The notes: generated by a model from the letters alone, not told the origin. A stretch of 17,145 nt of DNA from a bacterium (GCA_024231375.1 JAAEQP010001130.1:1-17145); one strand, 5' to 3'. Positions 1 to 8,000 are shown, numbered from the stretch's first letter. A program made the numbers and translations.

Positions 1-90
1 ATGAGATCGTCGAATCTCGGGCAATCTCCGAAGCCGATTCTTGGCACTCTCAGAGCCTTCGCGGAAATGTCCGAATAATTCACACGCTCT

Positions 91-158
91 CGGGATGACA
101 TGGTTGGGTGATCGGGGACTGTACCAAGCGAACGCAGTGAGACGGGATTGTCCCCGAT
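91..158. repeat. Palindromic intergenic repeat near the left end
   Basis: Nine bases at 111-119 (ATCGGGGAC) are repeated in perfect inversion at 150-158 (GTCCCCGAT) with a 30-base spacer. The neighbouring bases 91-110, read on the minus strand, closely match 17091-17111 at the other end of the window. From memory, GGGGACTG/GTCCCC palindromes of this kind are dispersed in many environmental bacterial genomes, sometimes near REP-type transposases. No transposase is visible here. The rest of 1-196 shows no credible gene apart from the leader and ribosome binding site of the next gene. Confidence 0.5.
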
Positions 159-196
159 TTCAGGCGCTACCGTTCGATACGCGAAGGAGACTTGCG

Positions 197-3028
197 ATGA
201 GACTCGTCCTGATACTGTTGTTGATCTGCGGCGTCACGACCCGCGCCGGCGCAGCCGTCCGTGGCGCCAACACGGACCCCAATCCTGGTCCAGACGGTGT
301 GAAGCCCTACGAAATGGCTGACCGAGAAGAGGACCGCGTGCCGTTGGCGACGTTCGAGGATTGCACCCGTTGGACCGTGGAGGCCACGGGTGCGGAGGCA
401 TCCCTCTACCGCACGTCGGAACAACGCTTGTTCCGACCCCACTGCGGGAAACTGGTTTACCGCGGCACGGCCGACGAATCAGACATCCTTCTGAGATTGG
501 AGAAGGCGATCCCCATTCCCGAGCCGTGGGACTGCTTCAGCTTCTGGAACTACGGCGCCCATTGGGTATGGGGCGAACCCCTTGCGGCACGCGCCTTGCA
601 CGTGTCGGCGGTGGTGCGGGATGCCGATGGCGAAGAGCACGACCTCGCCTTCGATCAGGTCGGCGCTCGCGGGATGGTGCATCGGTACTGGTTCTTGACG
701 CGCACGATTCTGCTGGAAGATGTGCCCCGGCCCGCGCAGTTCGTCGGCCTTCGATTCCAAGGCAGGAAGGTCACCGAGGACGAGCCGCTGGCTGTCTACC
801 TGGGGCCCGTGTACTTCTACCAGGAACAACTTGAACCGATCGCGTTCGAGCCGTGGCCGGAGAAGCTCCCCTTTCCCACGCGTCCTGAGACCATTCTGCC
901 CCTGAACAAGACCGAATCGTTCAAGAATCGCGCCAAACACACCCGCGACGGCTATGTGTTCGAATACCGGGGAGACGACTGCAACTTGACCTATACCGTG
1001 ACCCCGGCCCCCGGCGGTTTGGACGGCATCGCGGTCCGCTCTGGCAAGAAGCAGATTCATCCCTGCAAAGACGGCGGGCTCAAGGGCACCGAAGACGCGA
1101 AGTGGGAGCTTGTCGACGAACAGCTCAAGGACGACGTTCTGTCTACGCGCTGGCGAGTGACGGCGGACGGTACCGCCAAGGAGATTGCGTTCCGCTACCG
1201 CATCCAACAGAAATCGCTCATCGTCGAGATGGAAGAGCAAGCGGACGCCCCGGGCATTGTGGAGGAAGTGGACCTCGGTCGAGCGGAACCTGTCTCAGAC
1301 GCCGAACTGTTCAAGATTCCGTTCCTGAACTACGACTACACCCGCGCGCCCCATCTTCTGATGGCGGAAGGGCTGTTCTTCTTCACCCAGTTCGATTGGT
1401 ACTACTCGGACGCGTCGCGCCTGACCGAGGGGCGCCGCATCGTGAAGGACTCGTCGGCCCAGTTCAACGGCGGCGCGGTATACACTCCGAAGACCAACGG
1501 CGAACGCAATCCCCTGCGGGAGCGGCTGTTTATCAACGTGTCGCCCGACGTACACGAGGTGTTCCCGACCATTCCCAACCCGGCCTCGCCCATGCGGACG
1601 GCGCAATCGGCCCGGCTCTGGTCCGTGCGGGGTGGCAACGACTACGACGCCCTCTATGACGAGGCGCGGCGGCTTCGCGCGCAGGGCATGGAGAACGTCA
1701 CGATTCGCTACCACGAAGGGTTCTGGCGCGACGGTGGAGAAAGTTACACCTTCCGGCTCAACGCGGCGCCCGGGCGTGGCGGCGACGAGGCCGTCCGCAA
1801 CCACGTGCGCCGCATGCAGGCGTTGGGATGGCGCGTGGGCCTCTACACCAACTACACCGATTTCGCGCCGGTCAACGCCAACTGGAACGAAGACTGGGTC
1901 ATGCGCGGACCGAGGGGTGAATGGAACGTGAGTTGGTCGCGGTGCTACGCACCCAAACCCATGATCGCCGTGGAGCAGGAAGCGCTGAACGCGCCCCAGA
2001 TTCAGGCCAAGTTCGGCACCAACCACAGCTACTGTGACGTGCACACGGCCGTGTCGCCCATGGCCCGTGTGGACTACGACCATCGCGTGCCTGGCGCCGC
2101 CACGTTCCGAAGGACCTTCGAGTGTTTCGGACGTCTGCTCTTGAACGAGAAACAGGCGTACAAAGGCCCCGTCTACTCCGAAGGCGCGAACCATTGGTGG
2201 TATGCGGGACTCACCGACGGCAATTACGGCAACGCGGCGCCGAAGGTCGACCAACAACCCTTGTTCCCCGACTTCCAACTGCTCAAGATTCATCCTCTGC
2301 AGATGGATGTGGGTATGGCCAGCATCGCCCACACCCTCGCCTACGGGCACATCGGCATGTTGAACGACATGAAGACGTACTACATGGTCCAGCCTCTTCA
2401 GGTTCACTACAGCATGGTGCCCGTCAAACGAATCGCTTACGAGTCGAAAGGGAAGCTGGTGGACACGTCGCGCGCCCTAGCAGTCGGCGCGCACGAGACC
2501 GGGCGGATTCACCTCGAATACGAAAACGGATTCAAGGTGTGGGCCAACGTGGGCGAGGAACCGTGGGCCATCAAGGCGGCGGGCAAGGACTGGACGCTTC
2601 CCAAGCTGGGACACTTGGCGACCACTGCCGACGGGGCCACGACCAGCTTCTCCGGCCGGGCGTCGTCGACCGATGGGAAAGACGTTCACATCGACTGGTG
2701 CCACGGCCCGGTGTCCCACTACCTGAACACGAACGGGCAGAGCGTTGCTACCGAGTCCCTGGCTGGCAACGGCGCAGCAGCGCTCAAGAGGGAGCCCTTC
2801 GGGTGGGAGCTGATACCCGACGGTGGATTCGTGGAATTCGGATTCGACCCCGCCTTGATCGGTCTCCAAGACACCGGTATCTTCGTGGACGCCCTCACTC
2901 AGGACGGCCTGTCCGTTGCGGCGCCGACGGTCGAATGGCGCGACGGCAAGCTGTTCGTGATTCCCAGCGAGGCCAACAAGGCCTTCAAGTACCGTCTTGT
3001 GCCGAGAGTGGAGGCCTCCTGCCAGTAA
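197..3028 (+). CDS. Secreted glycosidase-like protein (TIM-barrel, DUF5696/GH101-like)
   Basis: The start at 197 is chosen over an in-frame ATG at 41 because AAGGAG (184-189) sits just upstream and the product then begins with a classic signal peptide (hydrophobic residues 3-11, cleavage near AGA-AV). The 943-residue protein has an N-terminal beta-rich region (about 45-225), a central beta-sandwich-like part (about 240-460), a likely (beta/alpha)8 domain (about 480-780) and a C-terminal beta domain. In the barrel, Asp614 in YCDVH and Glu662 in YSEGANHWWY sit where retaining glycosidases of the GH101/GH36 type carry nucleophile and acid/base; this is inference from motif layout. It probably hydrolyses an extracellular glycan, substrate unknown. 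Its last ~60 codons occur again at 6370-6553. Export is well supported, hydrolase class moderately, exact family not established. Confidence 0.75.
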   Translation: MRLVLILLLICGVTTRAGAAVRGANTDPNPGPDGVKPYEMADREEDRVPLATFEDCTRWTVEATGAEASLYRTSEQRLFRPHCGKLVYRGTADESDILLRLEKAIPIPEPWDCFSFWNYGAHWVWGEPLAARALHVSAVVRDADGEEHDLAFDQVGARGMVHRYWFLTRTILLEDVPRPAQFVGLRFQGRKVTEDEPLAVYLGPVYFYQEQLEPIAFEPWPEKLPFPTRPETILPLNKTESFKNRAKHTRDGYVFEYRGDDCNLTYTVTPAPGGLDGIAVRSGKKQIHPCKDGGLKGTEDAKWELVDEQLKDDVLSTRWRVTADGTAKEIAFRYRIQQKSLIVEMEEQADAPGIVEEVDLGRAEPVSDAELFKIPFLNYDYTRAPHLLMAEGLFFFTQFDWYYSDASRLTEGRRIVKDSSAQFNGGAVYTPKTNGERNPLRERLFINVSPDVHEVFPTIPNPASPMRTAQSARLWSVRGGNDYDALYDEARRLRAQGMENVTIRYHEGFWRDGGESYTFRLNAAPGRGGDEAVRNHVRRMQALGWRVGLYTNYTDFAPVNANWNEDWVMRGPRGEWNVSWSRCYAPKPMIAVEQEALNAPQIQAKFGTNHSYCDVHTAVSPMARVDYDHRVPGAATFRRTFECFGRLLLNEKQAYKGPVYSEGANHWWYAGLTDGNYGNAAPKVDQQPLFPDFQLLKIHPLQMDVGMASIAHTLAYGHIGMLNDMKTYYMVQPLQVHYSMVPVKRIAYESKGKLVDTSRALAVGAHETGRIHLEYENGFKVWANVGEEPWAIKAAGKDWTLPKLGHLATTADGATTSFSGRASSTDGKDVHIDWCHGPVSHYLNTNGQSVATESLAGNGAAALKREPFGWELIPDGGFVEFGFDPALIGLQDTGIFVDALTQDGLSVAAPTVEWRDGKLFVIPSEANKAFKYRLVPRVEASCQ
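2848..3028 (+). repeat. Direct repeat, copy 1 (3' end of the glycosidase gene)
   Basis: This is the intact copy of a ~180-base direct repeat whose partner is 6370-6553. By hand count about 145 of the first 163 positions match, and both copies stay open in the same reading frame (shared residues include TVEWRDGKLFVIP and AFKYRLVPRV). The two copies bracket a 3.3-kb segment that carries two genes of opposite orientation. Confidence 0.9.
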
Positions 3029-3033
3029 CCGGG

Positions 3034-3080
3034 CCGGAGCGTCCAAGGCATCAAGCCTTGGGGGTATCCCCGAACTCCGG
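3034..3080 (+). terminator. Hairpin after the glycosidase stop codon, possible terminator
   Basis: Just after the stop codon, CCAAGGC (3043-3049) and GCCTTGG (3055-3061) form a 7-bp stem with a 5-base loop. An outer pair, CCGGAG (3034-3039) with CTCCGG (3075-3080), can enclose it. There is no T-run, so a classical Rho-independent terminator is not supported. It may protect the 3' end of the mRNA instead. Confidence 0.35.
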
Positions 3081-3172
3081 AGGATGCCTATCGCCTTCAA
3101 GTCCGCAGAAGGGGGGGGCGCGCGATGATCTGTATGCTTGGGGCAGTTGCTGAGCCTTTCCTGGGGGAGGGT

Positions 3173-3234
3173 CCGCTGCTCACCCTTGAGCAGCGGCGGG
3201 CTAGTGGAATAGGGAAGCGTGTGTCTTCGCTTCC
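3173..3234. repeat. Two hairpins between convergent genes
   Basis: CCGCTGCTCA (3173-3182) and TGAGCAGCGG (3187-3196) form a perfect 10-bp stem with a 4-base loop. A second inverted repeat, GGAAGCG (3213-3219) with CGCTTCC (3228-3234), follows 16 bases later. They lie between the convergent ends of the glycosidase gene (3028) and the minus-strand gene ending at 3275, so they could act as a bidirectional barrier to transcription. No T-tract is present on either strand. A run of eight G at 3111-3118 lies just before them. Confidence 0.45.
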
Positions 3235-3274
3235 ATACCCCGGCACCGTACGGAACTGCCCCACACATTGTGCG

Positions 3275-4429
3275 TCAGGCCTTGAGAACTCGCCAGGACA
3301 GGAACGCGCAAACAACCAGACCCGCCAAAGCTCCCGCCCCCACCCAGTAGGTGTGGCTGCCTGATTTCTTGACGGGCACCCTAGCTGAGGATGCGGCGGA
3401 AGGCGACGGCAGGTCTGGTACGTCCTTCGGGGGCGTCCGGCCGGTCGCTGGGTCTAGTGGGTCATCAAGGCCCGCCTGGGCGGCCAGTTCGTCGGCCACT
3501 CTGCGTCGCTCGTAGGCCCCGTGCTCCTGTGCGTGCTCCATGGCCTTCCTAATTTCGGCGCGGATAAACTCGTCGTCCGGATGCTGTGCTTCAAGCCAAC
3601 GCAGGCTGGCAACCGGATCGGGCGTGCCCATGGTGTCGGCTACCATGTTCTTCCCGCAGGTGTATTGGTCGGAGCGAAGCCGAACAAGGTACTCCCTGAC
3701 CAGTTTGCAGTAGTCCTTCTCCGACGTCTGATCTGACGGAATCAGAAGCAGCGCCCTCAGATGGTCGTCATCCTCGCCCTTTTGTTGGAGATCGCCATAG
3801 AAGCCGCTACGTGCGCGCATGCGCACTGTGACGTCGTTGATGAATCCCGTCAGGTTGTGACGGGCGCCGAGCACAAACGAAGTCGGTGGTCCGGGGCGGT
3901 CCGCGATCCGACGGAATATGGCTTCGGCGGCTGCCAGGTCGTATGAGTCGTCAGATCGGAACCCTTGCAGGTTCAGATGTGCGGCGAGATACATGGCGTT
4001 GTCTGCGGCGAGGGTGCCCGGATAGTCCTCCGCAACCTTCAGATACCGTGCGACGGCGTCCTCGCGACTCGAATTTCCCGCGCGATAAACATTGTTCTTG
4101 AACGCTTGAGCGGCCTCGAACGCCTTGACTGCGGCATCGGAGACAGGGCTTCCGTGCAAGGGCCAATGCTCCGCAACAATGAGCTCAAACTCCGTTCGCG
4201 CCGTATCGTACTCATCGATGGCGACGTTCCTGCGCTCGGGGTCTCTGCTTCGATCCTTGGCGTCGGCGTACTCGACGGCCGCCTCGCGCAGGGCGATAGC
4301 CGCTGGGAGGACATCGTCAACGAAGGCCGAAGACTCGGGCACGGACGCCGCAGTGGCCCCGGCGGTGAGGGCGCTGAGCACACACACCATCATCCCAAAG
4401 GTCGATCCCATCATCGTCGGATTAGTCAT
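3275..4429 (-). CDS. Exported TPR-like protein with C-terminal membrane anchor
   Basis: I do not recognise a named family. The 384-residue product starts with a signal-peptide-like segment (residues 6-28, cleavage near ATA-AS). An alpha-helical middle follows: residues 120-180 read like tetratricopeptide repeats (paired helices with VARYLKVAEDYPGTLAADNA and a second unit ending AIFRRIADRPG), and 270-300 may be another. Residues 325-358 are a Pro/Ser-rich linker, and 360-379 form a hydrophobic transmembrane segment ending in RVLKA. This suggests an envelope protein anchored by its C-terminus with a helical scaffold outside the membrane. GAGGTG lies 5-10 bases before the ATG at 4429; an in-frame ATG at 4414 is an alternative. 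The next gene upstream on the same strand ends 198 bases away. Both lie in the segment bounded by direct repeats. Function unknown. Confidence 0.7.
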   Translation of the reverse strand: MTNPTMMGSTFGMMVCVLSALTAGATAASVPESSAFVDDVLPAAIALREAAVEYADAKDRSRDPERRNVAIDEYDTARTEFELIVAEHWPLHGSPVSDAAVKAFEAAQAFKNNVYRAGNSSREDAVARYLKVAEDYPGTLAADNAMYLAAHLNLQGFRSDDSYDLAAAEAIFRRIADRPGPPTSFVLGARHNLTGFINDVTVRMRARSGFYGDLQQKGEDDDHLRALLLIPSDQTSEKDYCKLVREYLVRLRSDQYTCGKNMVADTMGTPDPVASLRWLEAQHPDDEFIRAEIRKAMEHAQEHGAYERRRVADELAAQAGLDDPLDPATGRTPPKDVPDLPSPSAASSARVPVKKSGSHTYWVGAGALAGLVVCAFLSWRVLKA

Positions 4430-4506
4430 ACTCGCACCTCATTCCCTTCTTAGATCAGGAGCATACTGGAGACATTATAGCAGGGCGCATTCCACGATGC
4501 ATCCGC

Positions 4507-4563
4507 TTCGTTTCACCACGACTTCGGTGGTCGGCCGAAGAGAATCGTTCGATCCGAAACGAA
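4507..4563. repeat. Nested inverted repeat in the leader of the TPR-like gene
   Basis: TTCGTTTC (4507-4514) pairs with GAAACGAA (4556-4563). Inside it CTTCGG (4522-4527) pairs with CCGAAG (4535-4540). On the minus strand this lies 78-134 bases before the start of the TPR-like gene, so it could be a leader RNA structure or a protein-binding site. Confidence 0.4.
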
Positions 4564-4584
4564 TAAGAGTAGAGAGAAGGAAGT

Positions 4585-4617
4585 CGACGGCCCAAACAAC
4601 AAGTGCTTAGGCCGTCG
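4585..4617 (-). terminator. Hairpin downstream of the secreted protein gene, possible terminator
   Basis: On the minus strand, 11 bases after the stop codon at 4628, an 8-bp perfect stem forms (4610-4617 with 4585-4592, CGACGGCC/GGCCGTCG) around a 17-base loop. It is followed by a pyrimidine-rich ACTTCCTTCTCTC stretch. The long loop and imperfect T-run make it a weak terminator candidate. Confidence 0.4.
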
Positions 4618-4627
4618 CGCCCCTTGC

Positions 4628-5827
4628 TCAGTAGGTAACCTCCTGAACTGAGAATGTCGCCCCAGAGAACCTGACGTTCCCTGTGGCCCAAGACTGGGTC
4701 AGATCGGGGTCCACCGCCGCTACCCCGTTGCTGACGATGTACGAGGAATTCACGGTTTCGCCCTTTGCCCTACTCACGTAGCCAGCCCCCGTGCCTTTCG
4801 CCATAGCGTTGCCTGTGATCGCCTCAGTCTTGCCACCAGGAACCGGGATACTGCTCTCTTCATACAGGGAACTGGTGTCGGTGAAGTCGGGCGCGGACGT
4901 CGCTCGATTGCCGCCGACGCCATCGCCCGTATACTGCCACACACCAGCCCAGGACCCTTCTCGGCTGTCTGGGAGATTCCAGACGTACTCAATGCCAACC
5001 ACATATGACAGGGTCACACCAAACGTAGTGGTTCCATCGTTACGGTCAGTATCCTCGATATTGTATAGGAACTCCGCGGTTGGCACATAGTTGAGTTTTG
5101 CCTTGATGTTCTTGCGCGGCTCCGCGTGGCTCGGTACGGTCTTGAATGTCCAGCTTATCTCAGCAGACTGCTGACATGAATCCGTCACGGTGTTGGTGTT
5201 GGTTCCGTTCCCCTGCGCCGCAGCAGGGCCCACCCAACTCGCTGCGCCCATGGTCTTTGAATCGGTACTCCCCTCAGTGACCGTCCAGTCCGTCTGCACC
5301 CAAGCCCCGGAGATGTTACCCTCAATCTTCACGGTGAAACCGGCGCAGAAGTCTCCGTTTGCAGGGTCTTGGCCCAGGATTATCTCAGGGTGGAAGCTTT
5401 CATTGGCGTCCTCATCCGGTTCTTGGGGATGATCAACCAGTGTTGCCGTGACTACAGACTGGCCAGGCTGGGTCGCGTACCAGTTTGTTGTACTCACATG
5501 CCACGCAGGGTCGCAGTTGCCTCTGTCTCCGCCATTGAACACCGCGAAACTGTAGTAGCTTCCAGGCAACTCCTCACCATTCATACAATCGATGTCAATA
5601 GTGTCGTAGACCTGAACGCTGCACCACTCGGTGGTGTCGTTAACGTGAGCCCACCTTTCACCATCAGTTAGGTGGATTTTCCCTGTGATGCCAGGCCCAT
5701 GCTGATAAGTGTCGACAGCTTTGGCGACTCCGCACAAGGCAACGCCAGGAACAAGGAACAGCAAGGCCAAGTGAGTTAGAACGGATCGATGCGCAAATCT
5801 ATCCCGACTTACGTGAGCGCTTCTCAT
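4628..5827 (-). CDS. Secreted protein of unknown function
   Basis: The start is set at the ATG at 5827 rather than the in-frame ATG at 5860, because GAGGAG (5837-5842) lies 9 bases upstream of it. The product is then 399 residues. Residues 14-37 look like a signal peptide (basic start, hydrophobic LALLFLVPGVALCGV, cleavage after AKA). The mature part is rich in Thr, Ser, Gly, Asn and aromatics with few charged helices, as in secreted beta-sandwich proteins. It has five cysteines after the signal peptide (69, 81, 105, 161, 218), so disulfides are possible. No catalytic motif, anchor or sorting signal is visible, and I recognise no family. It lies upstream of, and on the same strand as, the TPR-like gene, with a 198-base gap and a hairpin, so they need not be one transcript. 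Confidence 0.65.
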   Translation of the reverse strand: MRSAHVSRDRFAHRSVLTHLALLFLVPGVALCGVAKAVDTYQHGPGITGKIHLTDGERWAHVNDTTEWCSVQVYDTIDIDCMNGEELPGSYYSFAVFNGGDRGNCDPAWHVSTTNWYATQPGQSVVTATLVDHPQEPDEDANESFHPEIILGQDPANGDFCAGFTVKIEGNISGAWVQTDWTVTEGSTDSKTMGAASWVGPAAAQGNGTNTNTVTDSCQQSAEISWTFKTVPSHAEPRKNIKAKLNYVPTAEFLYNIEDTDRNDGTTTFGVTLSYVVGIEYVWNLPDSREGSWAGVWQYTGDGVGGNRATSAPDFTDTSSLYEESSIPVPGGKTEAITGNAMAKGTGAGYVSRAKGETVNSSYIVSNGVAAVDPDLTQSWATGNVRFSGATFSVQEVTY

Positions 5828-6319
5828 TTCGCGATACTCCTCTTGTTTAGCACTTTTCAAGATTCGAGCAGGCGACAGTGAGCGGGCCGCCGCACTTCGC
5901 CTAAAGCTAACTTATGCCCACATATGTCGCGAGGTGACGCAATCCTTTCATTCTTTCACGTCTTTTTCCCCATTTGACGCATGGCTGGCGCTGTGGCCCG
6001 CTGGGGAACCGCCCCATGCTCACGCGTGATCTGTTGGCGAGAGACCGCCGTAGAGCTGTTTCTCAGCTCCACCTTTGATCTCCCGCGTATCGCCAAATAG
6101 CCTGCGATCAGCCTTGATCAAGCGCAAACCACAAGAATTCAGTGAGTTAGACCGTTCAAGTGGCCATTCGTAGTCTTCTGCAGGGCCTCGAAGGTGGCAC
6201 TACGTTCGCTAGTCTCTGTGGAGTTCGAGACCCAATGTCCAAGACCGACCGCAGTCTATTCAGCGCATAGCCGTCGGATGGTGTGAGTGACTCTATCGCT
6301 ACCCGGAAAAGGAAGGTGT
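5828..6319. other. Gene-free stretch within the segment bounded by direct repeats
   Basis: No credible gene is visible in these ~490 bases. The part next to 5827 must hold the leader and promoter of the secreted protein gene, but I could not pick out convincing -35/-10 boxes. Small palindromes are present: TGGGG/CCCCA (6002-6016), GAGCTG/CAGCTC (6053-6069, 5-base loop) and the 10-base palindrome CTTGATCAAG (6113-6122). The stretch looks more AT-rich than the flanking glycosidase genes, which fits decayed or acquired DNA. Confidence 0.5.
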
Positions 6320-6553
6320 ATGGGCATCCCCAGGGCCAGGAGGGCATTTGTGCAGGCATCGCTGCCTTGCCCCGCCTTGATCGGCCTCGAAGACACCGGT
6401 ATCTTCGTGGACGGCACTACTCAGGACGGTCTGCCCGTTGCGGCGCCGACGGTCGAATGGCGCGACGGCAAGTTGTTTGTGATCCCCGGTGACGACAGTA
6501 CGGCCTTCAAGTACCGTCTTGTGCCGAGAGTGGGGGAGAACCCCGTCCAATGA
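6320..6553 (+). pseudogene. Truncated remnant of a second glycosidase gene (3' end only)
   Basis: From 6370 to the stop at 6553 the frame encodes 60 residues nearly identical to the C-terminus of the glycosidase at 197-3028, and the DNA matches at about 145 of 163 positions. Upstream of 6370 the similarity fades quickly; a faint FV...PALIG match may extend it by a few codons. An ATG at 6320, preceded by AAGGAAG, opens a 77-codon frame through the remnant, so a short peptide could be made, but it lacks any catalytic part. The stop lies 16 bases before the UroD-like gene. It therefore looks like the tail of a former upstream gene in that operon, possibly a tandem duplicate that lost over 90 % of its length. 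Confidence 0.8.
6370..6553 (+). repeat. Direct repeat, copy 2 (remnant of the glycosidase 3' end)
   Basis: This is the partner of 2848-3028. Both copies begin with the shared CCCCGCCTTGATCGG and end at their stop codons (TAA in copy 1, TGA in copy 2). Copy 2 is one codon longer because of a small difference near the end. Confidence 0.9.
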
Positions 6554-6569
6554 CGAGGAGGTACCGTCC

Positions 6570-7871
6570 ATGCTTCACGATCCAAGTCACTACACCCCGC
6601 CGGCTCCGGTTGAACCCATTCGGTTGACCTCGTCGGACAGGGACATCCTTCGCGCACTTGCGGAAGAACTCGCCGCCATCGCCGCCCTGCCCGTGCACAA
6701 GGAAAAGGCGGAACTCTGGCGCAGACTGAACGACTTGGATAGCGTTCGCCCCATGGTGTGGATCAACGAGATCTGCTGGAACGAGTTTGGCGATGAAGAG
6801 GAATTGCAGCTGAAGACGGAGCATCCGTGGGCGCGCGAGCAGGAGCAGGGGCTCCGCAGGACCCTGTATCAGTGGAAGCATCTGCCCGGCGACATGGTCG
6901 TGGACGATTTCCTGACGTGCCCTTTGGCCATCCACAGCACCGATTTCGGCATCATCGAAGACGTGGACACGGTCAAGATGGACGAAGACAGCGACATCTG
7001 TTCGCGGCACTTCAACGTCCAACTCAAGGAACCGGCCGACATCGAGAAGATCAGAATGCCGGTCATCTCCCACGACGAGCAGGCCACCGAGATCCGGTAC
7101 CAAACCATGTGCGAGGTGTATGACGGCATCATGCCGGTCAGGAAAGCCGGCCAGACCCATATCTGGTTCACACCGTGGGATTTCCTCATCCGATGGTGGG
7201 GTGTGCAAGAAGCCATGATGGACCTCATCGCGCGGCCCGACATGGTCCACGCGGCGGTGGACCGCATGGTCGACGCCTGGATGGTGGAACTCGACCAATT
7301 CGTCGAGCAGAACCTGCTCTCGCTGGATAGCAACAACACCCGCGTGGGTTCCGGCGGCTACGGCTACGTGAGTGCATTGCCGGGCGACGACTTCGATGCC
7401 GACCACGTGAAGCCGCACAACATGTGGGGCTGCTCAAACGCCCAGATCTTCTCGTCCGTGTCACCCGAAATGCATTGGGAGTTCGCCATCGAACACGACA
7501 TGCGATGGCTCGAACGGTGGGGTCTCACCTACTACGGATGCTGCGAACCGCTCGATGGCAAGATCGATGTGCTCAAACGCATCTCCAACCTGCGCAAGGT
7601 GTCCATTAGCCCGTGGTGCTCGGCCGAACGCGCCGTCGACGCCATTGGCGCAAGTCTGGTCATCAGTCACAAGCCCAATCCAGCCATTCTCGCCGAGGAA
7701 CAATGGGACCCCGATCAGGCTAGAAAGAGCATCCGCGACTTCCTCGACACGACGGAAGGCAACTGCCATGTCGAGTTGATCATGAAAGATGTCTCGACGG
7801 TCCGCTACGAGCCACGGCGGTTGTGGGAATGGTCCGCCATCGCCATGGAAGAAGCCGAACGGCGAATGTAG
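6570..7871 (+). CDS. Uroporphyrinogen decarboxylase-like / methyltransferase-fold protein
   Basis: The ATG at 6570 follows GAGGAGGT (6555-6562) at good spacing, giving 433 residues; an earlier in-frame ATG at 6489 would overlap the remnant gene and is rejected. The sequence fits the divergent UroD-like family common in planctomycetes and relatives: a long N-terminal extension, a TIM-barrel middle and the C-terminal pattern YYGCCEPLDGKIDVLKRI, followed by ISPWCSAERA and SHKPNPAIL. Cys324-Cys325 in that pattern could serve the metal-binding role seen in cobalamin methyltransferases such as MtaA; this is inference. True heme-pathway HemE is shorter and differs, so haem synthesis is unlikely. Placed between two secreted glycosidase-like genes, it may act on a methylated breakdown product. 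No signal peptide is seen, so it is cytoplasmic. No corrinoid protein gene is nearby. Confidence 0.75.
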   Translation: MLHDPSHYTPPAPVEPIRLTSSDRDILRALAEELAAIAALPVHKEKAELWRRLNDLDSVRPMVWINEICWNEFGDEEELQLKTEHPWAREQEQGLRRTLYQWKHLPGDMVVDDFLTCPLAIHSTDFGIIEDVDTVKMDEDSDICSRHFNVQLKEPADIEKIRMPVISHDEQATEIRYQTMCEVYDGIMPVRKAGQTHIWFTPWDFLIRWWGVQEAMMDLIARPDMVHAAVDRMVDAWMVELDQFVEQNLLSLDSNNTRVGSGGYGYVSALPGDDFDADHVKPHNMWGCSNAQIFSSVSPEMHWEFAIEHDMRWLERWGLTYYGCCEPLDGKIDVLKRISNLRKVSISPWCSAERAVDAIGASLVISHKPNPAILAEEQWDPDQARKSIRDFLDTTEGNCHVELIMKDVSTVRYEPRRLWEWSAIAMEEAERRM

Positions 7872-7893
7872 GGGCACGGGCCCTCCCTTCCTA

Positions 7894-7925
7894 CCCTCGC
7901 CCCACGGGAGAGGGCAGGGTGAGGG
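7894..7925. repeat. Palindromic intergenic repeat (REP-like)
   Basis: CCCTCGCCC (7894-7902) pairs with GGGTGAGGG (7917-7925), with one G-T wobble and a 14-base purine-rich loop. It lies 22 bases after the UroD-like stop. From memory, CCCTC-gCCCC...GGGAGAGGG...GTGAGGG elements recur between genes in many unrelated bacteria. It may stabilise the upstream mRNA or separate expression of the two neighbouring genes. Confidence 0.5.
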
Positions 7926-8000
7926 GTCTTGTGTCCCTATCTTCCGCGTCCATCGACGAGGTCACTCGGCGAATGGGACAGTGAGTGGAGGAGACGGACC

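Noticed and set aside
1295..2407. A 370-codon minus-strand frame inside the glycosidase gene
   Set aside because: It is the complement of the well-supported glycosidase coding sequence and shows no recognisable domain.
3125..3364. Small plus-strand frame of 79 codons after the glycosidase gene
   Set aside because: It runs through hairpins and into the 3' end of the minus-strand TPR-like gene, and the product has no recognisable features; the purine run before it is a poly-G tract rather than a clear Shine-Dalgarno.
2848..6553. Insertion sequence between the direct repeats
   Set aside because: No transposase or integrase, no terminal inverted repeats at the junctions, and the flanking repeats are far longer than target-site duplications.
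6570..7871. True hemE (uroporphyrinogen decarboxylase of haem synthesis)
   Set aside because: The protein is longer, lacks the typical HemE N-terminal RQAGRY motif, and sits among sugar-degradation genes.
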